Assembly (NCBI GenBank): GCA_947625935.1
Contig: CANQQE010000018.1
Span: 1 to 56,431, forward strand
Length of the DNA stretch: 56,431 bases
Direction of reading: 5' to 3'
Source of the DNA: an uncultured Muribaculaceae bacterium
Lineage (GTDB): Bacteria; Bacteroidota; Bacteroidia; Bacteroidales; Muribaculaceae
Shown here piece after piece: positions 1-8,415 of the stretch. Under the pieces are notes generated by a model that made no database searches, was not told where the DNA came from, and saw only the letters and a program-made list of their open reading frames with translations. The position numbers and the translations under genes are program-made. Position 1 is the stretch's first letter. The number at the start of each line of letters is the position of its first letter.

Positions 1-1
1 G

Positions 2-577
2 ATTATAATACTCATAATAAGTTTTGTATCGCTTATAATCATGATCGGAGCGTTATGGATTATAAAGACGCGTCGCCAGCGGGAACGGGAGAATGATGAG
101 CGTATCGAGGCATTGCAAAAGATGGTCGATGAGTATCGGGCCTTCCCGCATACCCAGGGTCACGAAACCAATGATTCGTCGGCGTTGAGGAGTGCCATGC
201 TCAAGCAGCTCGGCATCATCAAAATGGTAGCCGAGACCCCGACCGAACAGAACCGTGAGATGCTCCGCAAAATCTCAGCCATCGAGGGAGAGATTGACGG
301 CGAACTTGTCGACTGGACGAATCTTTTTGAAATAATCGACAGCCTATATTCGGGTTTCTACCGAAAGCTCCACGGCAAATACGGCGACATACTCAACTTG
401 AAAGAGGAGCAGATAATCGTCCTGATGGTGGCCGGATTCTCGACGAAAGAGATAAGCGTTATCACCGGGCAAAGCACATCCACAATCTATGTCAGGAAAT
501 CATCAATAAGAAAAAAGCTCGGAGTGCCCGAGAAGGAGGATATCGTCAGATTCATGGGAAGCAGCCACCAAGTTTAA
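2..577 (+). CDS. Membrane-bound LuxR-type regulator, C-terminal part (5' truncated)
   Basis: The frame is open to the left edge, so this is the C-terminal part of a longer gene; the first in-frame ATG (41) lies inside a hydrophobic stretch and is not a convincing start. Visible order: a membrane segment rich in Ile/Leu, a basic stop-transfer stretch (KTRRQRER), a helical charged region, and a C-terminal LuxR/GerE-like helix-turn-helix (KEEQIIVLMVAGFSTKEI, then STSTIYVRKSSIRKKLG). Bacteroidales carry many regulators with N-terminal TPR or sensor repeats, one membrane helix and this type of HTH. The missing N-terminus would decide the subfamily. The neighbour downstream is an outer membrane receptor-like gene, which it could control (inference). 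Confidence 0.75.
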   Translation: MIILIISFVSLIIMIGALWIIKTRRQRERENDERIEALQKMVDEYRAFPHTQGHETNDSSALRSAMLKQLGIIKMVAETPTEQNREMLRKISAIEGEIDGELVDWTNLFEIIDSLYSGFYRKLHGKYGDILNLKEEQIIVLMVAGFSTKEISVITGQSTSTIYVRKSSIRKKLGVPEKEDIVRFMGSSHQV

Positions 578-583
578 GCCGCT

Positions 584-666
584 ATTAAGACCGCACGACG
601 CGGCATTAAGACTTTTAAGAGATGCAACCGTTGATTTTCAGCAGGTTGCATCTTTCGTATTAAGAC
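584..666 (+). repeat. Three direct copies of ATTAAGAC
   Basis: ATTAAGAC occurs at 584-591, 605-612 and 659-666, just upstream of the -33 box of the next gene. The second and third copies extend to ATTAAGACTTTT. Start-to-start distances are 21 and 54 bases, close to two and five helical turns, so the copies face the same side of the DNA. This looks like a regulator binding array, but no protein can be assigned. Confidence 0.4.
620..653. terminator. Perfect 10-bp inverted repeat after the LuxR-type gene
   Basis: GATGCAACC (621-629) and GGTTGCATC (644-652) are perfect inverted copies, extended by one A-T pair, with a 14-base loop. Only three T follow, so it is either a weak terminator of the upstream gene or an operator between the ATTAAGAC copies. 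Confidence 0.45.
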
Positions 667-673
667 TTTTGTA

Positions 674-706
674 TTTGGCGTTAAAACCCCGTCAGAGATA
701 ATTTTG
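674..706 (+). promoter_or_regulatory. Bacteroidetes-type promoter for the outer membrane protein gene
   Basis: TTTG at 674-677 and TAATTTTG at 699-706 are 21 bases apart, matching the Bacteroidetes -33/-7 pattern. The ATG of the next gene is 28 bases after the -7 box. Confidence 0.6.
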
Positions 707-734
707 CATCAGTGAAATCAAAAAAACGTAGAAC

Positions 735-3041
735 ATGAGAACAACACTTACACTGATTATCGCGGCGATATTTTCAGTCGCCGCAAATGCGCACAACATC
801 ACAGGCAAAGTGGTGGATGAAAACAAATCTCCGCTTGACTTTGTGAATGTAGTCGTACACAAAGCCGACTCTACCTACTTAGCGGGCACAGTCACTGACG
901 AAAACGGGGTATTCCTATTCAATGAAAGAGATGATAAACCCAAATTCGTGAAAGTGTCATCTATCGGCTATGCCAATCAGACTCTCGTCATCCCGCCGGC
1001 AGGTGATCTGGGCGTTATAATCCTTAAGCCGGAAAGCGTCATGCTGGGTGAGGTTGTGGTTAAGTCAAACCGCCCTGTGACCGCAATAAAAGGAGATGCT
1101 CTCGTAACCAATGTGGCCGGCTCACAGCTTGAACACGCGGGCACGGCAAATGACGTTCTCCCTCAGGTGCCTATGGTGCTCGGCCGTGACGGGAACTTTG
1201 AGGTGTTCGGCAAAGGCACCTCTGTCATATATGTCAATGGGAGGGAAATTAGAGATGTGAACGAACTGACTCAGATTAACTCGGCCGATATAAAGAACAT
1301 CGAGGTAGTGACAAACCCCGGAGCAAAATATGACGCATCGGTAAAATCCGTTATCCGCATCCGCACAAAACGACCTCAGGGAGAAGGATTCAGCGGCACC
1401 TTACGCACAATGGGAGTGGCACAGAAATATTTTCGCAATGTGGATCAGGCAAATCTCAAATTCAGAGCAGGAGGTCTTGAGGTGTTCGCCAATTTCGGTT
1501 ATATGATCGGTAAATTCCAAAGCGACGCCCGCGCAGAGATGATTACCAATTCCACAATACGCTGGGACGAGTTATTCTCTCAAAGGGGGTCAATGCATCA
1601 GAATGACTTTTTTGGCAAGACAGGTCTATCATATCTTTTCAATGAGAACCATTCGATAGGAGGCTACTACCTCAACAGCTTCACCAGGCAAAAATCATCA
1701 CATACGGGGACAACCAGCGTGTGGGCCAACGATGCTCTTTATGACAGATTCACTATTAACCGTGCAGCCGAGACCAAAACACTTCCATCACACTATGCGA
1801 ATATCTATTATAGTGGCAAAGTCGGTGGTCTGGGTATTGATTTCAACGCCGATTATCTCTGGCGTAAGGTGACTAATCCGGTTTCCACCCAAGAACAGAG
1901 CGAGATGCAGGAAAATTCGATGATAAATTCCACCGGCACAAGCCGCAGCCGTATGTTTGCAGAAAAACTTGTTTTAAGTTATCCGATATGGAAGGGTTCT
2001 ATTGAATTGGGGGAAGAATTTGCTTCATCACGTTTCTCGACAATTTATACCACCGACGCTGAGATAGTAGGCAACGTCGACTCAAGGGTCGATGAAAACA
2101 ATATATCCACTTTCATGGAGCTACGACAGTCCTTTGGTAACTTTAATTTCGGAGCGGGTATCAGATATGAGCATGTAGGGTTTGAATATCTCGAGAACGG
2201 TCAGAAAAATGAAGACCAAAGCAGAACCTATAATAATCTATTCCCTTCACTATCCCTATCGACTACGGTAAAAAATGTGCAGCTTTCATTGAGTTACACC
2301 CACAAAACCCAGCGGCCAAGCTACACAGATCTTGACGGGACTGTCGATTATGTCAACCGCTTTACCCTTGAAAATGGCAATCCGTATCTGAAACCCGAAA
2401 AAAACCATACTGTTGAAGCCATGGGCGCATGGAAAAAGTTTTTCGGCCAAATAAGTTATACATACAAGAAAGACCCGATAATGCACACCACCCGACCCTA
2501 TGGCGACAATGGCGAAATCAAACTCATCACGTTGGAGAACTTTCCTAAAATCCAAACCCTTCAGGCGTTTATCGGAAGCCGTTTCAAAGTCGGCTTATGG
2601 CAACCGACGGTCAATGCGGGTATCATGAAACAATGGTTTTCCATAGATTTTGTGGACGGATGCCGTAATTTGGGTAACCCTATCGGGATGGTGCAATTCC
2701 AAAACGCGATTCATCTGCCTTTAGACATATGGATGAATATTGATTTGCAATGGATGAGCGCAGGCGACGACAAGAATATGCGTCAGGCTTCGTCATCGTA
2801 TCTCAACGCCAAACTATATAAGGCTTTTTTCAAAAACAACTTCAGCGTTTCTCTTGAGGCTAACGACATCTTCGACAAAGGCAATTATGGCGCGACTATG
2901 ATGAGCCGCTACGTTTCAATCTACAGATGCTCGGAAGACCTCAACCGCTCATTCATAATCACGCTTCAATACACATTCAATTCCAGCCGAGACCGATACA
3001 GAGGTAAAGGAGCCGGTAACTCTGAAAAATCAAGGTTTTAA
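735..3041 (+). CDS. TonB-dependent receptor-like outer membrane beta-barrel protein
   Basis: 768 residues. A signal peptide (residues 1-19, ending ANA) is followed by a carboxypeptidase-regulatory-like domain (about 22-95, beginning ITGKVVDENKSPL), a plug-like domain (about 110-215, with SVIYVNGREI and IEVVTNPGAKYDA), and a long C-terminal region of alternating aromatic strands typical of the OMP_b-brl_3 barrel. It belongs to the short, non-SusC branch of TonB-dependent-receptor-like proteins; no SusD partner follows, so a glycan-uptake role is not supported. It stands alone behind its own promoter. The substrate is unknown. The upstream LuxR-type gene may control it (inference). Confidence 0.85.
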   Translation: MRTTLTLIIAAIFSVAANAHNITGKVVDENKSPLDFVNVVVHKADSTYLAGTVTDENGVFLFNERDDKPKFVKVSSIGYANQTLVIPPAGDLGVIILKPESVMLGEVVVKSNRPVTAIKGDALVTNVAGSQLEHAGTANDVLPQVPMVLGRDGNFEVFGKGTSVIYVNGREIRDVNELTQINSADIKNIEVVTNPGAKYDASVKSVIRIRTKRPQGEGFSGTLRTMGVAQKYFRNVDQANLKFRAGGLEVFANFGYMIGKFQSDARAEMITNSTIRWDELFSQRGSMHQNDFFGKTGLSYLFNENHSIGGYYLNSFTRQKSSHTGTTSVWANDALYDRFTINRAAETKTLPSHYANIYYSGKVGGLGIDFNADYLWRKVTNPVSTQEQSEMQENSMINSTGTSRSRMFAEKLVLSYPIWKGSIELGEEFASSRFSTIYTTDAEIVGNVDSRVDENNISTFMELRQSFGNFNFGAGIRYEHVGFEYLENGQKNEDQSRTYNNLFPSLSLSTTVKNVQLSLSYTHKTQRPSYTDLDGTVDYVNRFTLENGNPYLKPEKNHTVEAMGAWKKFFGQISYTYKKDPIMHTTRPYGDNGEIKLITLENFPKIQTLQAFIGSRFKVGLWQPTVNAGIMKQWFSIDFVDGCRNLGNPIGMVQFQNAIHLPLDIWMNIDLQWMSAGDDKNMRQASSSYLNAKLYKAFFKNNFSVSLEANDIFDKGNYGATMMSRYVSIYRCSEDLNRSFIITLQYTFNSSRDRYRGKGAGNSEKSRF

Positions 3042-3095
3042 CTAAACAGAAAGCAAGAACCGCAGCATTAATAAACGAAACCGGCTTTGTTCATG

Positions 3096-3461
3096 TCATT
3101 TGCAAGCAGTCACGGCGAGGTAATTATCCATGGCCCATGACACTAACGCATCGATATGCGGCATAAGACTTTCTCCAAGTTCCGTGAGCGTGTATTCGAC
3201 ACGAGGAGGAATCTCCGCATATATTTTTCTTGATATTAGCCTGTCGGCCTCAAGACTTTTAAGTGTCTCGGCCAACACCTTAGGCGAGATGTCGGGCAAT
3301 GCCTTTCCGATTTCGTTGAAACGCGTGACCCCATTGTCGGCGAGCACGCAAAGAATCAGCATAGACCATTTGCCTGAGAATCGCGCTATGACGTTTCTCA
3401 CGGGGCAAGTTTCAGTGCAGGTAAATTTTTTCAAATTTTCTTTCAGTTGCAATCGGCTCAT
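3096..3461 (-). CDS. HxlR-family transcriptional regulator
   Basis: About 121 residues from the ATG at 3461; a TTG two codons further upstream is also in frame but falls inside a likely -7 box (TAATTTTG on the minus strand, 3465-3472), so the ATG is preferred. The protein has the HxlR hallmarks: the conserved CPVRNVIARFSGKWSMLIL segment, a winged helix (RFNEIGKALPDISPKVLAETL) and the wing EIPPRVEYTLTELG. Cys residues at the N-terminus (CTETCPV) resemble those of redox- or electrophile-sensing relatives such as YodB and HypR, but sensing is inference. It is divergent from a cupin gene, and two matched palindromes lie between them, so autoregulation and control of the cupin are likely. Confidence 0.88.
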   Translation of the reverse strand: MSRLQLKENLKKFTCTETCPVRNVIARFSGKWSMLILCVLADNGVTRFNEIGKALPDISPKVLAETLKSLEADRLISRKIYAEIPPRVEYTLTELGESLMPHIDALVSWAMDNYLAVTACK

Positions 3462-3472
3462 TTTCAAAATTA

Positions 3473-3507
3473 GTTACTTAACGGTAAGTGGGTTACATTT
3501 CCGTAAC
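3473..3507. promoter_or_regulatory. Two palindromic operator candidates between hxlR-type gene and cupin
   Basis: GTTAC-N6-GTAAG (3473-3488) and GTTAC-N6-GTAAC (3492-3507) share the same half sites and spacer and are offset by 19 bases. The left copy abuts the regulator's possible -7 box; the right copy lies just before the cupin -33 element at 3511. This placement fits a dimeric HxlR protein repressing both genes. Confidence 0.55.
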
Positions 3508-3510
3508 GTC

Positions 3511-3541
3511 TTGCAAATATGAATTTTGCGCTGTAGCTTTG
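3511..3541 (+). promoter_or_regulatory. Promoter of the cupin gene
   Basis: TTG at 3511-3513 and TAGCTTTG at 3534-3541, 20 bases apart, match the Bacteroidetes pattern. About 60 bases of leader would precede the ATG at 3612. Confidence 0.6.
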
Positions 3542-3611
3542 CGCTATCAAAACGATAGTGGCTATCAACCGCAAAGTTAATCAACAAAATTCATCTAAAA
3601 AATTTAAGAAT

Positions 3612-4022
3612 ATGAATGAAGTGACAGTACTCAACAAAAGCGACAAATTCACCCATGCCACAGTAGGGAAATTAAACGGATTTGAAGGTAAACAATTCGT
3701 TAAGGATGCCACCGGTGCAACCTCTTGCGAGATTTCTTTCGGCACTTTGCCTGAGGGGGAAGCAGTCCCGTTTTTCCACTCCCATAAGAAGAATGAAGAA
3801 AATTACATAATTCTTTCGGGAGAAGGAAAATTCCAAGTAAACGAGGAAGTTTTTGAAATAGGCGAAGGCTCTGTAATCAGGGTGGCCACCAATTGCGACC
3901 GCAACCTGCGCTGCACATCTCATCAGCCGCTGACGTATATTTGCATTCAGGCCACTGAAGGGAGTCTCGGGGGATATACTATGACCGACGCCGAGATTAC
4001 CGAGCGGGAGAACAAATTGTAA
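3612..4022 (+). CDS. Small cupin-domain protein
   Basis: 136 residues from the ATG at 3612; an in-frame start at 3558 would add an unlikely 18-residue basic stretch lying in the leader. A single cupin barrel is visible: the first motif HSHKKNEENYIILSGEG (His and Glu metal ligands) and the second part FEIGEGSVIRV, where the usual His ligand is not evident. Such small cupins bind a metal or a small ligand; the substrate cannot be read from sequence. Its divergence from an HxlR regulator suggests induction by a reactive or redox compound, a common theme for HxlR targets (inference). Confidence 0.8.
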   Translation: MNEVTVLNKSDKFTHATVGKLNGFEGKQFVKDATGATSCEISFGTLPEGEAVPFFHSHKKNEENYIILSGEGKFQVNEEVFEIGEGSVIRVATNCDRNLRCTSHQPLTYICIQATEGSLGGYTMTDAEITERENKL

Positions 4023-4036
4023 AAATGCCAAATAAA

Positions 4037-4093
4037 ACACCCGGTTTAGCTCCGCCGTCTCAAACCCGCCGGCGACGGAGCAGCCGCGTGTTA
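4037..4093. terminator. Long imperfect hairpin after the cupin gene
   Basis: An outer stem AACAC/GTGTT with neighbouring GC pairs encloses GCTCCG/CGGAGC. It ends just before the next promoter and probably terminates the cupin transcript, although the T run is short. Confidence 0.45.
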
Positions 4094-4124
4094 TTGCCTG
4101 ATTGAGGAATTTTGTGTAAGTTCG
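4094..4124 (+). promoter_or_regulatory. Promoter for the PASTA-rluD operon
   Basis: TTG at 4094-4096 and TAAGTTCG at 4117-4124 are 20 bases apart. The -7 box has C in place of the third T, a variant seen several times in this window. The gene starts at 4187. Confidence 0.5.
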
Positions 4125-4186
4125 CGATAAATTAACCCCCATCGCGCCCGAACGGCACGCATGACAAACAATCGCTTTCTTCTCAG

Positions 4187-4813
4187 ATGGAAACCAACAA
4201 AGGCAACTTCATAAAACAACATCCCGTGGTGATGAATATTCTCTACATAATCGTCACCGCCATAATACTGTCATGGCTGGCCTCGCTATTCCTCGATTTC
4301 TGGACCGACCATGGCGACGAGCGCATCGTGCCAAACGTCAAGGGACTGTCATATTCACAAGCTGAAAGCGTGCTCAAAGTCGCGGACCTGACTGTGGAAA
4401 TCTCAGACTCGGTTTACGACTCCGCCGCCAAACCCGGCACTGTGATAGAACAGTCACCGCATAAAAACGCCAAAGTCAAACCCGGACGCATAGTCTACCT
4501 GACGATTGTGGCATTTTCACCTAAAACAGTGACCATACCCGACATATCAAACGTGTCGCTCCGACAGGCTCAGTCGATTTTCGAAGGTCTCGGCATCAAA
4601 AAGATTAAAGTTGTGGAAGTCGAATCGGAATATCAGGATTTGCTTCTCAGCGCAAAATACAACGGACTGCCTTTAAGTGCCGGAGCACGAATCCCGGTGA
4701 CGGCCACCATAACCCTCGAAGTCGGCAAAGGGCTGTCGATGGACGAACTCGACTCGCTGTCGATGGACTCACTTTCAGAGATTCCGGCACCCGACGAACT
4801 TGACCTCGAATGA
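4187..4813 (+). CDS. PASTA-domain membrane protein
   Basis: 208 residues: a cytoplasmic N-terminus, one membrane helix (about 14-36), then two to three PASTA repeats outside the membrane (VPNVKGLSYSQAESVLK, then IPDISNVSLRQAQSIFEGLG, and a degenerate third), ending in an acidic tail. Unlike PASTA proteins of Gram-positive bacteria it has no kinase or penicillin-binding domain. In Bacteroidetes this stand-alone form commonly precedes an RluD-type gene, as here, where the two genes overlap by four bases (ATGA) and so are translationally coupled. PASTA repeats can bind peptidoglycan fragments; that role is inferred from the family only. Confidence 0.85.
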   Translation: METNKGNFIKQHPVVMNILYIIVTAIILSWLASLFLDFWTDHGDERIVPNVKGLSYSQAESVLKVADLTVEISDSVYDSAAKPGTVIEQSPHKNAKVKPGRIVYLTIVAFSPKTVTIPDISNVSLRQAQSIFEGLGIKKIKVVEVESEYQDLLLSAKYNGLPLSAGARIPVTATITLEVGKGLSMDELDSLSMDSLSEIPAPDELDLE

Positions 4814-5898
4814 CAGACGGAATTATAACGGCGATGAACGAAGATTTTGTCAATTATTCCGACCCCGATTTTGACGACGAAGCGGCCGAGAGCAGCGATG
4901 ACGGCTCGCAAATGTATGAACATTTCAGATTTGTAGCCGACAAAGGACAGGCTCTGCTGAGAGTCGACAAATTTTTGGTCGCCAGACTTGAAAAATCGTC
5001 GCGAAACCGAGTGCAGCAGGCCGCCGAAGCGGGGTGTATCATAGTCAATGGCAAGGCGGTAAAATCCAACTACCGCGTAAAGCCTCTCGACGTGGTGAGC
5101 GTGGTCATGGACCGTCCCAGATATGAGCTTGAGATAATACCCGAGGATATACCTCTCGACATCGTGTATGAGGACGAGCACCTCCTCGTCGTCAACAAAC
5201 CCGCCGGATTGGTCGTCCATCCCGGGCACGGCAACTATAGCGGGACACTGGTCAACGCCTTGGCCTACCATTTCCGCGACAATCCCGATTACGATGTCAA
5301 CGACCCCAGAATGGGATTGGTGCACCGCATAGACAAAGACACATCAGGGCTTCTCGTCGTGGCAAAAACCCCCGACGCCAAGACCTCTTTGGGCAAACAG
5401 TTCTTCAACAAGACAACAAAACGCGAATATGTGGCCGTGGTATGGGGCGTGCCTACCCCGGAGACAGGCCGCATCGAGGGCAACATAGGCCGCTCGCTGA
5501 AAGACCGGCTGCAGATGGCAGTGTTCCCCGACGGTGATTACGGCAAGCACGCAGTCACCCATTACAGGGTAATCGAACCTCTCGGCCATGTGGCGGTGGT
5601 GAAATGCGTGCTCGAAACAGGCCGCACCCACCAGATTCGCGTACACATGAAACATATCGGGCATCCGCTGTTCAACGACGCCCGTTATGGCGGCGACCAA
5701 ATCCTTCGCGGCACCAACAGCGGCAAATACCGACAATTCATCGACAACTGCTTCACCGCCTGTCCCCGGCAGGCATTGCACGCCCGCACCCTCGGATTCG
5801 TCCATCCCCACACCGGCGAGGAGATGTTTTTTTCCGCACCTATTCCCGATGACATCGAATCGCTTATCGAGCGTTGGCGCACCTATATCAAAGCATAG
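4810..5898 (+). CDS. rluD: RluA/RluD-family rRNA pseudouridine synthase
   Basis: 362 residues. An S4 RNA-binding domain follows an acidic N-terminal extension (residues about 1-40): LRVDKFLVARLEKSSRNRVQ, then IIVNGKAVKSNYRVK. The catalytic domain carries the family signature MGLVHRIDKDTSGLLVVAKT with the nucleophilic Asp of HRIDKDTSG, and later the GRTHQIRVHM motif. RluD relatives convert uridines in helix 69 of 23S rRNA; the exact target here is assumed from similarity. The start overlaps the stop of the PASTA gene (ATGA). The acidic N-terminal extension is longer than in E. coli RluD, and a start at 4843 would shorten it. Confidence 0.92.
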   Translation: MTDGIITAMNEDFVNYSDPDFDDEAAESSDDGSQMYEHFRFVADKGQALLRVDKFLVARLEKSSRNRVQQAAEAGCIIVNGKAVKSNYRVKPLDVVSVVMDRPRYELEIIPEDIPLDIVYEDEHLLVVNKPAGLVVHPGHGNYSGTLVNALAYHFRDNPDYDVNDPRMGLVHRIDKDTSGLLVVAKTPDAKTSLGKQFFNKTTKREYVAVVWGVPTPETGRIEGNIGRSLKDRLQMAVFPDGDYGKHAVTHYRVIEPLGHVAVVKCVLETGRTHQIRVHMKHIGHPLFNDARYGGDQILRGTNSGKYRQFIDNCFTACPRQALHARTLGFVHPHTGEEMFFSAPIPDDIESLIERWRTYIKA

Positions 5899-6036
5899 CA
5901 CCACACAAGCCGCGTTACTCTTAAAATTCCCTAAGAAATTAACACTCCAAGAGAATATTGGAGAAATTTCACTATCTTTGAAAATCAATTTTTCACTATT
6001 CATGTCTACAGGCACGCCTAAAACACTGAAAAAGAT

Positions 6037-7206
6037 ATGATTAAAGAAGAATATCTCGATATAGCCCCTTACAGCGACAACGAGTTTCAACATAAGATGG
6101 CCGAGATGGTCAATGATCCGGGTCTGGAGCATGCCGTGAGATACGTCATGCCCGACGTTGATTATCCAGAGTTTGTCAAAGGACTCAGGTCGCTCACCAC
6201 GGCCCACCAGTTCCAACAGCAGGTGATGCGCCCGTTTATTGAACTTCTCGCACAGCGCACCACAAGCGGAATCAGCTCAAGCGGAATCGAAAACGTAGCT
6301 GACGGTGAAACCTACACTTTCATCACCAATCACCGCGACATAGTTCTCGACGCATCATTCCTCAATCTTTGCTTCATGAGAGCCGACAAGCCCACTTCGG
6401 AAGTGGCCATCGGCAACAACCTGCTCATATATGACTGGATTACCCATTTAGTCAAGCTCAACCAGAGTTTCATAGTCAAGCGCGACCTCAAGATGATTCA
6501 GGCTCTTGAAGCCGCCAAGCAACTTTCGGGATATATCCACTTCTGTCTCAACGAGAAGCACCGTTCGGTATGGATAGCCCAGCGCGAAGGGCGCGCGAAG
6601 GACTCCAACGACCTAACGCAGGAAAGCCTCGTCAAAATGCTCGGTCTCGGCGGTGGCGGCACCATACTCGAAAATCTGAAATCCGCACGGCTGCTGCCCG
6701 TGTCAATTTCGTATGAATATGACCCTAACGACTACCTGAAAGCCCGCGAATTTCTGTTGAAACGCAACGACCCATCGTTCAAAAAGAGCAAGCGCGACGA
6801 CCTTTTCAGCATGGAGACCGGTCTGCTCGGCCACAAAGGACGAGTGCACTTCACTATCGGGAAGTGCATAAACCCCGGACTTGACAAAATAAGCCCCGAC
6901 GCAGAGAGACAAGAAGTTGTCAAATCGACCTGCAGTCTTATAGACCGCACAATCCACCGCGGTTACATGATTTTCCCGATCAACTACATAGCCTACGACA
7001 AAATCACCGGAACAGACCGATTCATCGGTCATTACACCGATGAAGAAATCAAAAGAGTTGATAACTACATCGACGGACAACTCGCCAAGGTTGACCTTGA
7101 AGATCTCACCGATGACGATTACGACTATATGCGCCGCATGATGTTACAGATGTATGCCAACCCGCTTACCAACAAACTGCGCGCCGAAGGCGACAACAGA
7201 TCCTGA
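6037..7206 (+). CDS. Glycerolipid acyltransferase-like protein
   Basis: 389 residues, cytoplasmic or membrane-peripheral. The segment TFITNHRDIVLDASFLNLC looks like the PlsC/PlsB acyltransferase first block, although the spacing (NHRDIVLD) departs from the classical H-X4-D. SVWIAQREGRAKDSND resembles the EGTR-like block. Proteins like this are annotated as 1-acyl-glycerol-3-phosphate acyltransferases in Bacteroidetes. The role would be phospholipid or aminolipid assembly using acyl-ACP or acyl-CoA; the acceptor is unknown. A possible -7 box (TATCTTTG, 5973-5980) lies upstream without a good -33. The next gene follows after two bases. Confidence 0.75.
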   Translation: MIKEEYLDIAPYSDNEFQHKMAEMVNDPGLEHAVRYVMPDVDYPEFVKGLRSLTTAHQFQQQVMRPFIELLAQRTTSGISSSGIENVADGETYTFITNHRDIVLDASFLNLCFMRADKPTSEVAIGNNLLIYDWITHLVKLNQSFIVKRDLKMIQALEAAKQLSGYIHFCLNEKHRSVWIAQREGRAKDSNDLTQESLVKMLGLGGGGTILENLKSARLLPVSISYEYDPNDYLKAREFLLKRNDPSFKKSKRDDLFSMETGLLGHKGRVHFTIGKCINPGLDKISPDAERQEVVKSTCSLIDRTIHRGYMIFPINYIAYDKITGTDRFIGHYTDEEIKRVDNYIDGQLAKVDLEDLTDDDYDYMRRMMLQMYANPLTNKLRAEGDNRS

Positions 7207-7208
7207 CA

Positions 7209-8399
7209 ATGAGGCTGCCGTTACTGCCCGTATTGGTTATTGTCGCTATCAACATTCTGGTTGACTGGTACATTTTCAATGTATGCCGTCAAAGGCTGAC
7301 TAATAAATTTTGGTCAAGACTGCATCTCGCTTTCTCGACCCTGATGACGTTGGTCATCATTGTAGCCGTCTGCCTGCCGCGCCGTTCAGGCAGCTGCGAC
7401 ATACTTCTGGCAGATATGTGGTTAATCTATAGCTATATAACTGTCTATCTCCCTAAAACGGTATTTCTCATATTTGACATTTTAGCCCGTCTGCCGCAAT
7501 TGTTTCATCGCTCCAGGATAAAATGGTTATCTTACACAGGTTGCGGATTAGCCATAGCGGCATTTGTCACTATGTGGTGGGGGGCACTGATCAACAGGTT
7601 CGACTATCAGGTGAAAGAAGTGGAAGTCGATGTCTGCGGTCTCCCGGATTCATTTGACGGTTACCGCATACTGCAATTCTCTGATTTCCATGTCGGGACA
7701 TACGGAAACGATACAGCCTATGTCGCAAAAATCGTGAACGCCGTCAATGAAAACAGCGTTGACCTGATAACCTTTACCGGCGACATTGTCAACCGCGAGG
7801 CTACCGAACTGCGTCCGTTTGTCTCCACCCTCTCCCGCATGAAAGCCAAGGACGGAGTGATGGCCATACTCGGCAACCACGACTACGGCGACTACCGGGA
7901 ATGGGCATCAGACACCGACAAGCAGGCCGACCGGGCAACCTTGTCGGAATGCTTTGACAAAATGGGATGGAGACTCCTTCTTAACGAAACCGAAATGATA
8001 CACTGCGGAAGCGACTCAATCGCAGTAATAGGTGTGGAGAACATAGGCGACCCGCCATTCAAAGTCTACGGCGACCTCGCTAAAGCCTATCCCAACACGT
8101 CAGACAGCGTCACCAAGATATTGCTCACTCACACCCCCGCCCATTGGGTCAGCGACATAAAAAACAACCCGCGGCACAATATCGCACTCACGCTATCGGG
8201 CCACACCCATGCGATGCAGATTGAACTGCTGGGGATATCGCCCGCGGCATTGCGTTATCCGACATGGGGGGGACTATATTCCGATGATGAGGGACGGCAT
8301 CGCCTGTATGTCAACATCGGGCTCGGAGCCGTCGGCTTGCCGATGAGGATAGGGGCGACTCCCGAATTGACAATAATCACGCTGCGCAAAGCACGATAA
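7209..8399 (+). CDS. Membrane-anchored metallophosphoesterase
   Basis: 396 residues. The N-terminal 130 residues form about four membrane helices. The calcineurin-like metallophosphoesterase domain follows, with all metal-binding blocks visible: LQFSDFHVG, FTGDIVNR, LGNHDYGD, LLTHTP and LSGHTHAMQ. This architecture matches YkuE/YaeI-like proteins, some of which hydrolyse UDP-2,3-diacylglucosamine or cell-wall-linked phosphodiesters; the substrate cannot be fixed here. It starts two bases after the acyltransferase stop, so both are probably co-transcribed and may act in envelope lipid metabolism (inference). Confidence 0.85.
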   Translation: MRLPLLPVLVIVAINILVDWYIFNVCRQRLTNKFWSRLHLAFSTLMTLVIIVAVCLPRRSGSCDILLADMWLIYSYITVYLPKTVFLIFDILARLPQLFHRSRIKWLSYTGCGLAIAAFVTMWWGALINRFDYQVKEVEVDVCGLPDSFDGYRILQFSDFHVGTYGNDTAYVAKIVNAVNENSVDLITFTGDIVNREATELRPFVSTLSRMKAKDGVMAILGNHDYGDYREWASDTDKQADRATLSECFDKMGWRLLLNETEMIHCGSDSIAVIGVENIGDPPFKVYGDLAKAYPNTSDSVTKILLTHTPAHWVSDIKNNPRHNIALTLSGHTHAMQIELLGISPAALRYPTWGGLYSDDEGRHRLYVNIGLGAVGLPMRIGATPELTIITLRKAR

Positions 8400-8415
8400 T
8401 CATCAGTTTCCAACC

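Noticed and set aside
5344-6216. 290-residue minus-strand frame
   Set aside because: It runs antisense to rluD and the start of the acyltransferase gene. Both plus-strand products have clear family motifs, and the GC-rich third positions leave the opposite frame open by chance.
6300-6370. Acyltransferase gene as inactive because NHRDIVLD does not fit H-X4-D exactly
   Set aside because: The block position and the later EGR motif agree with the family, and the variant may be normal for the Bacteroidetes branch. Evidence for inactivity is insufficient.
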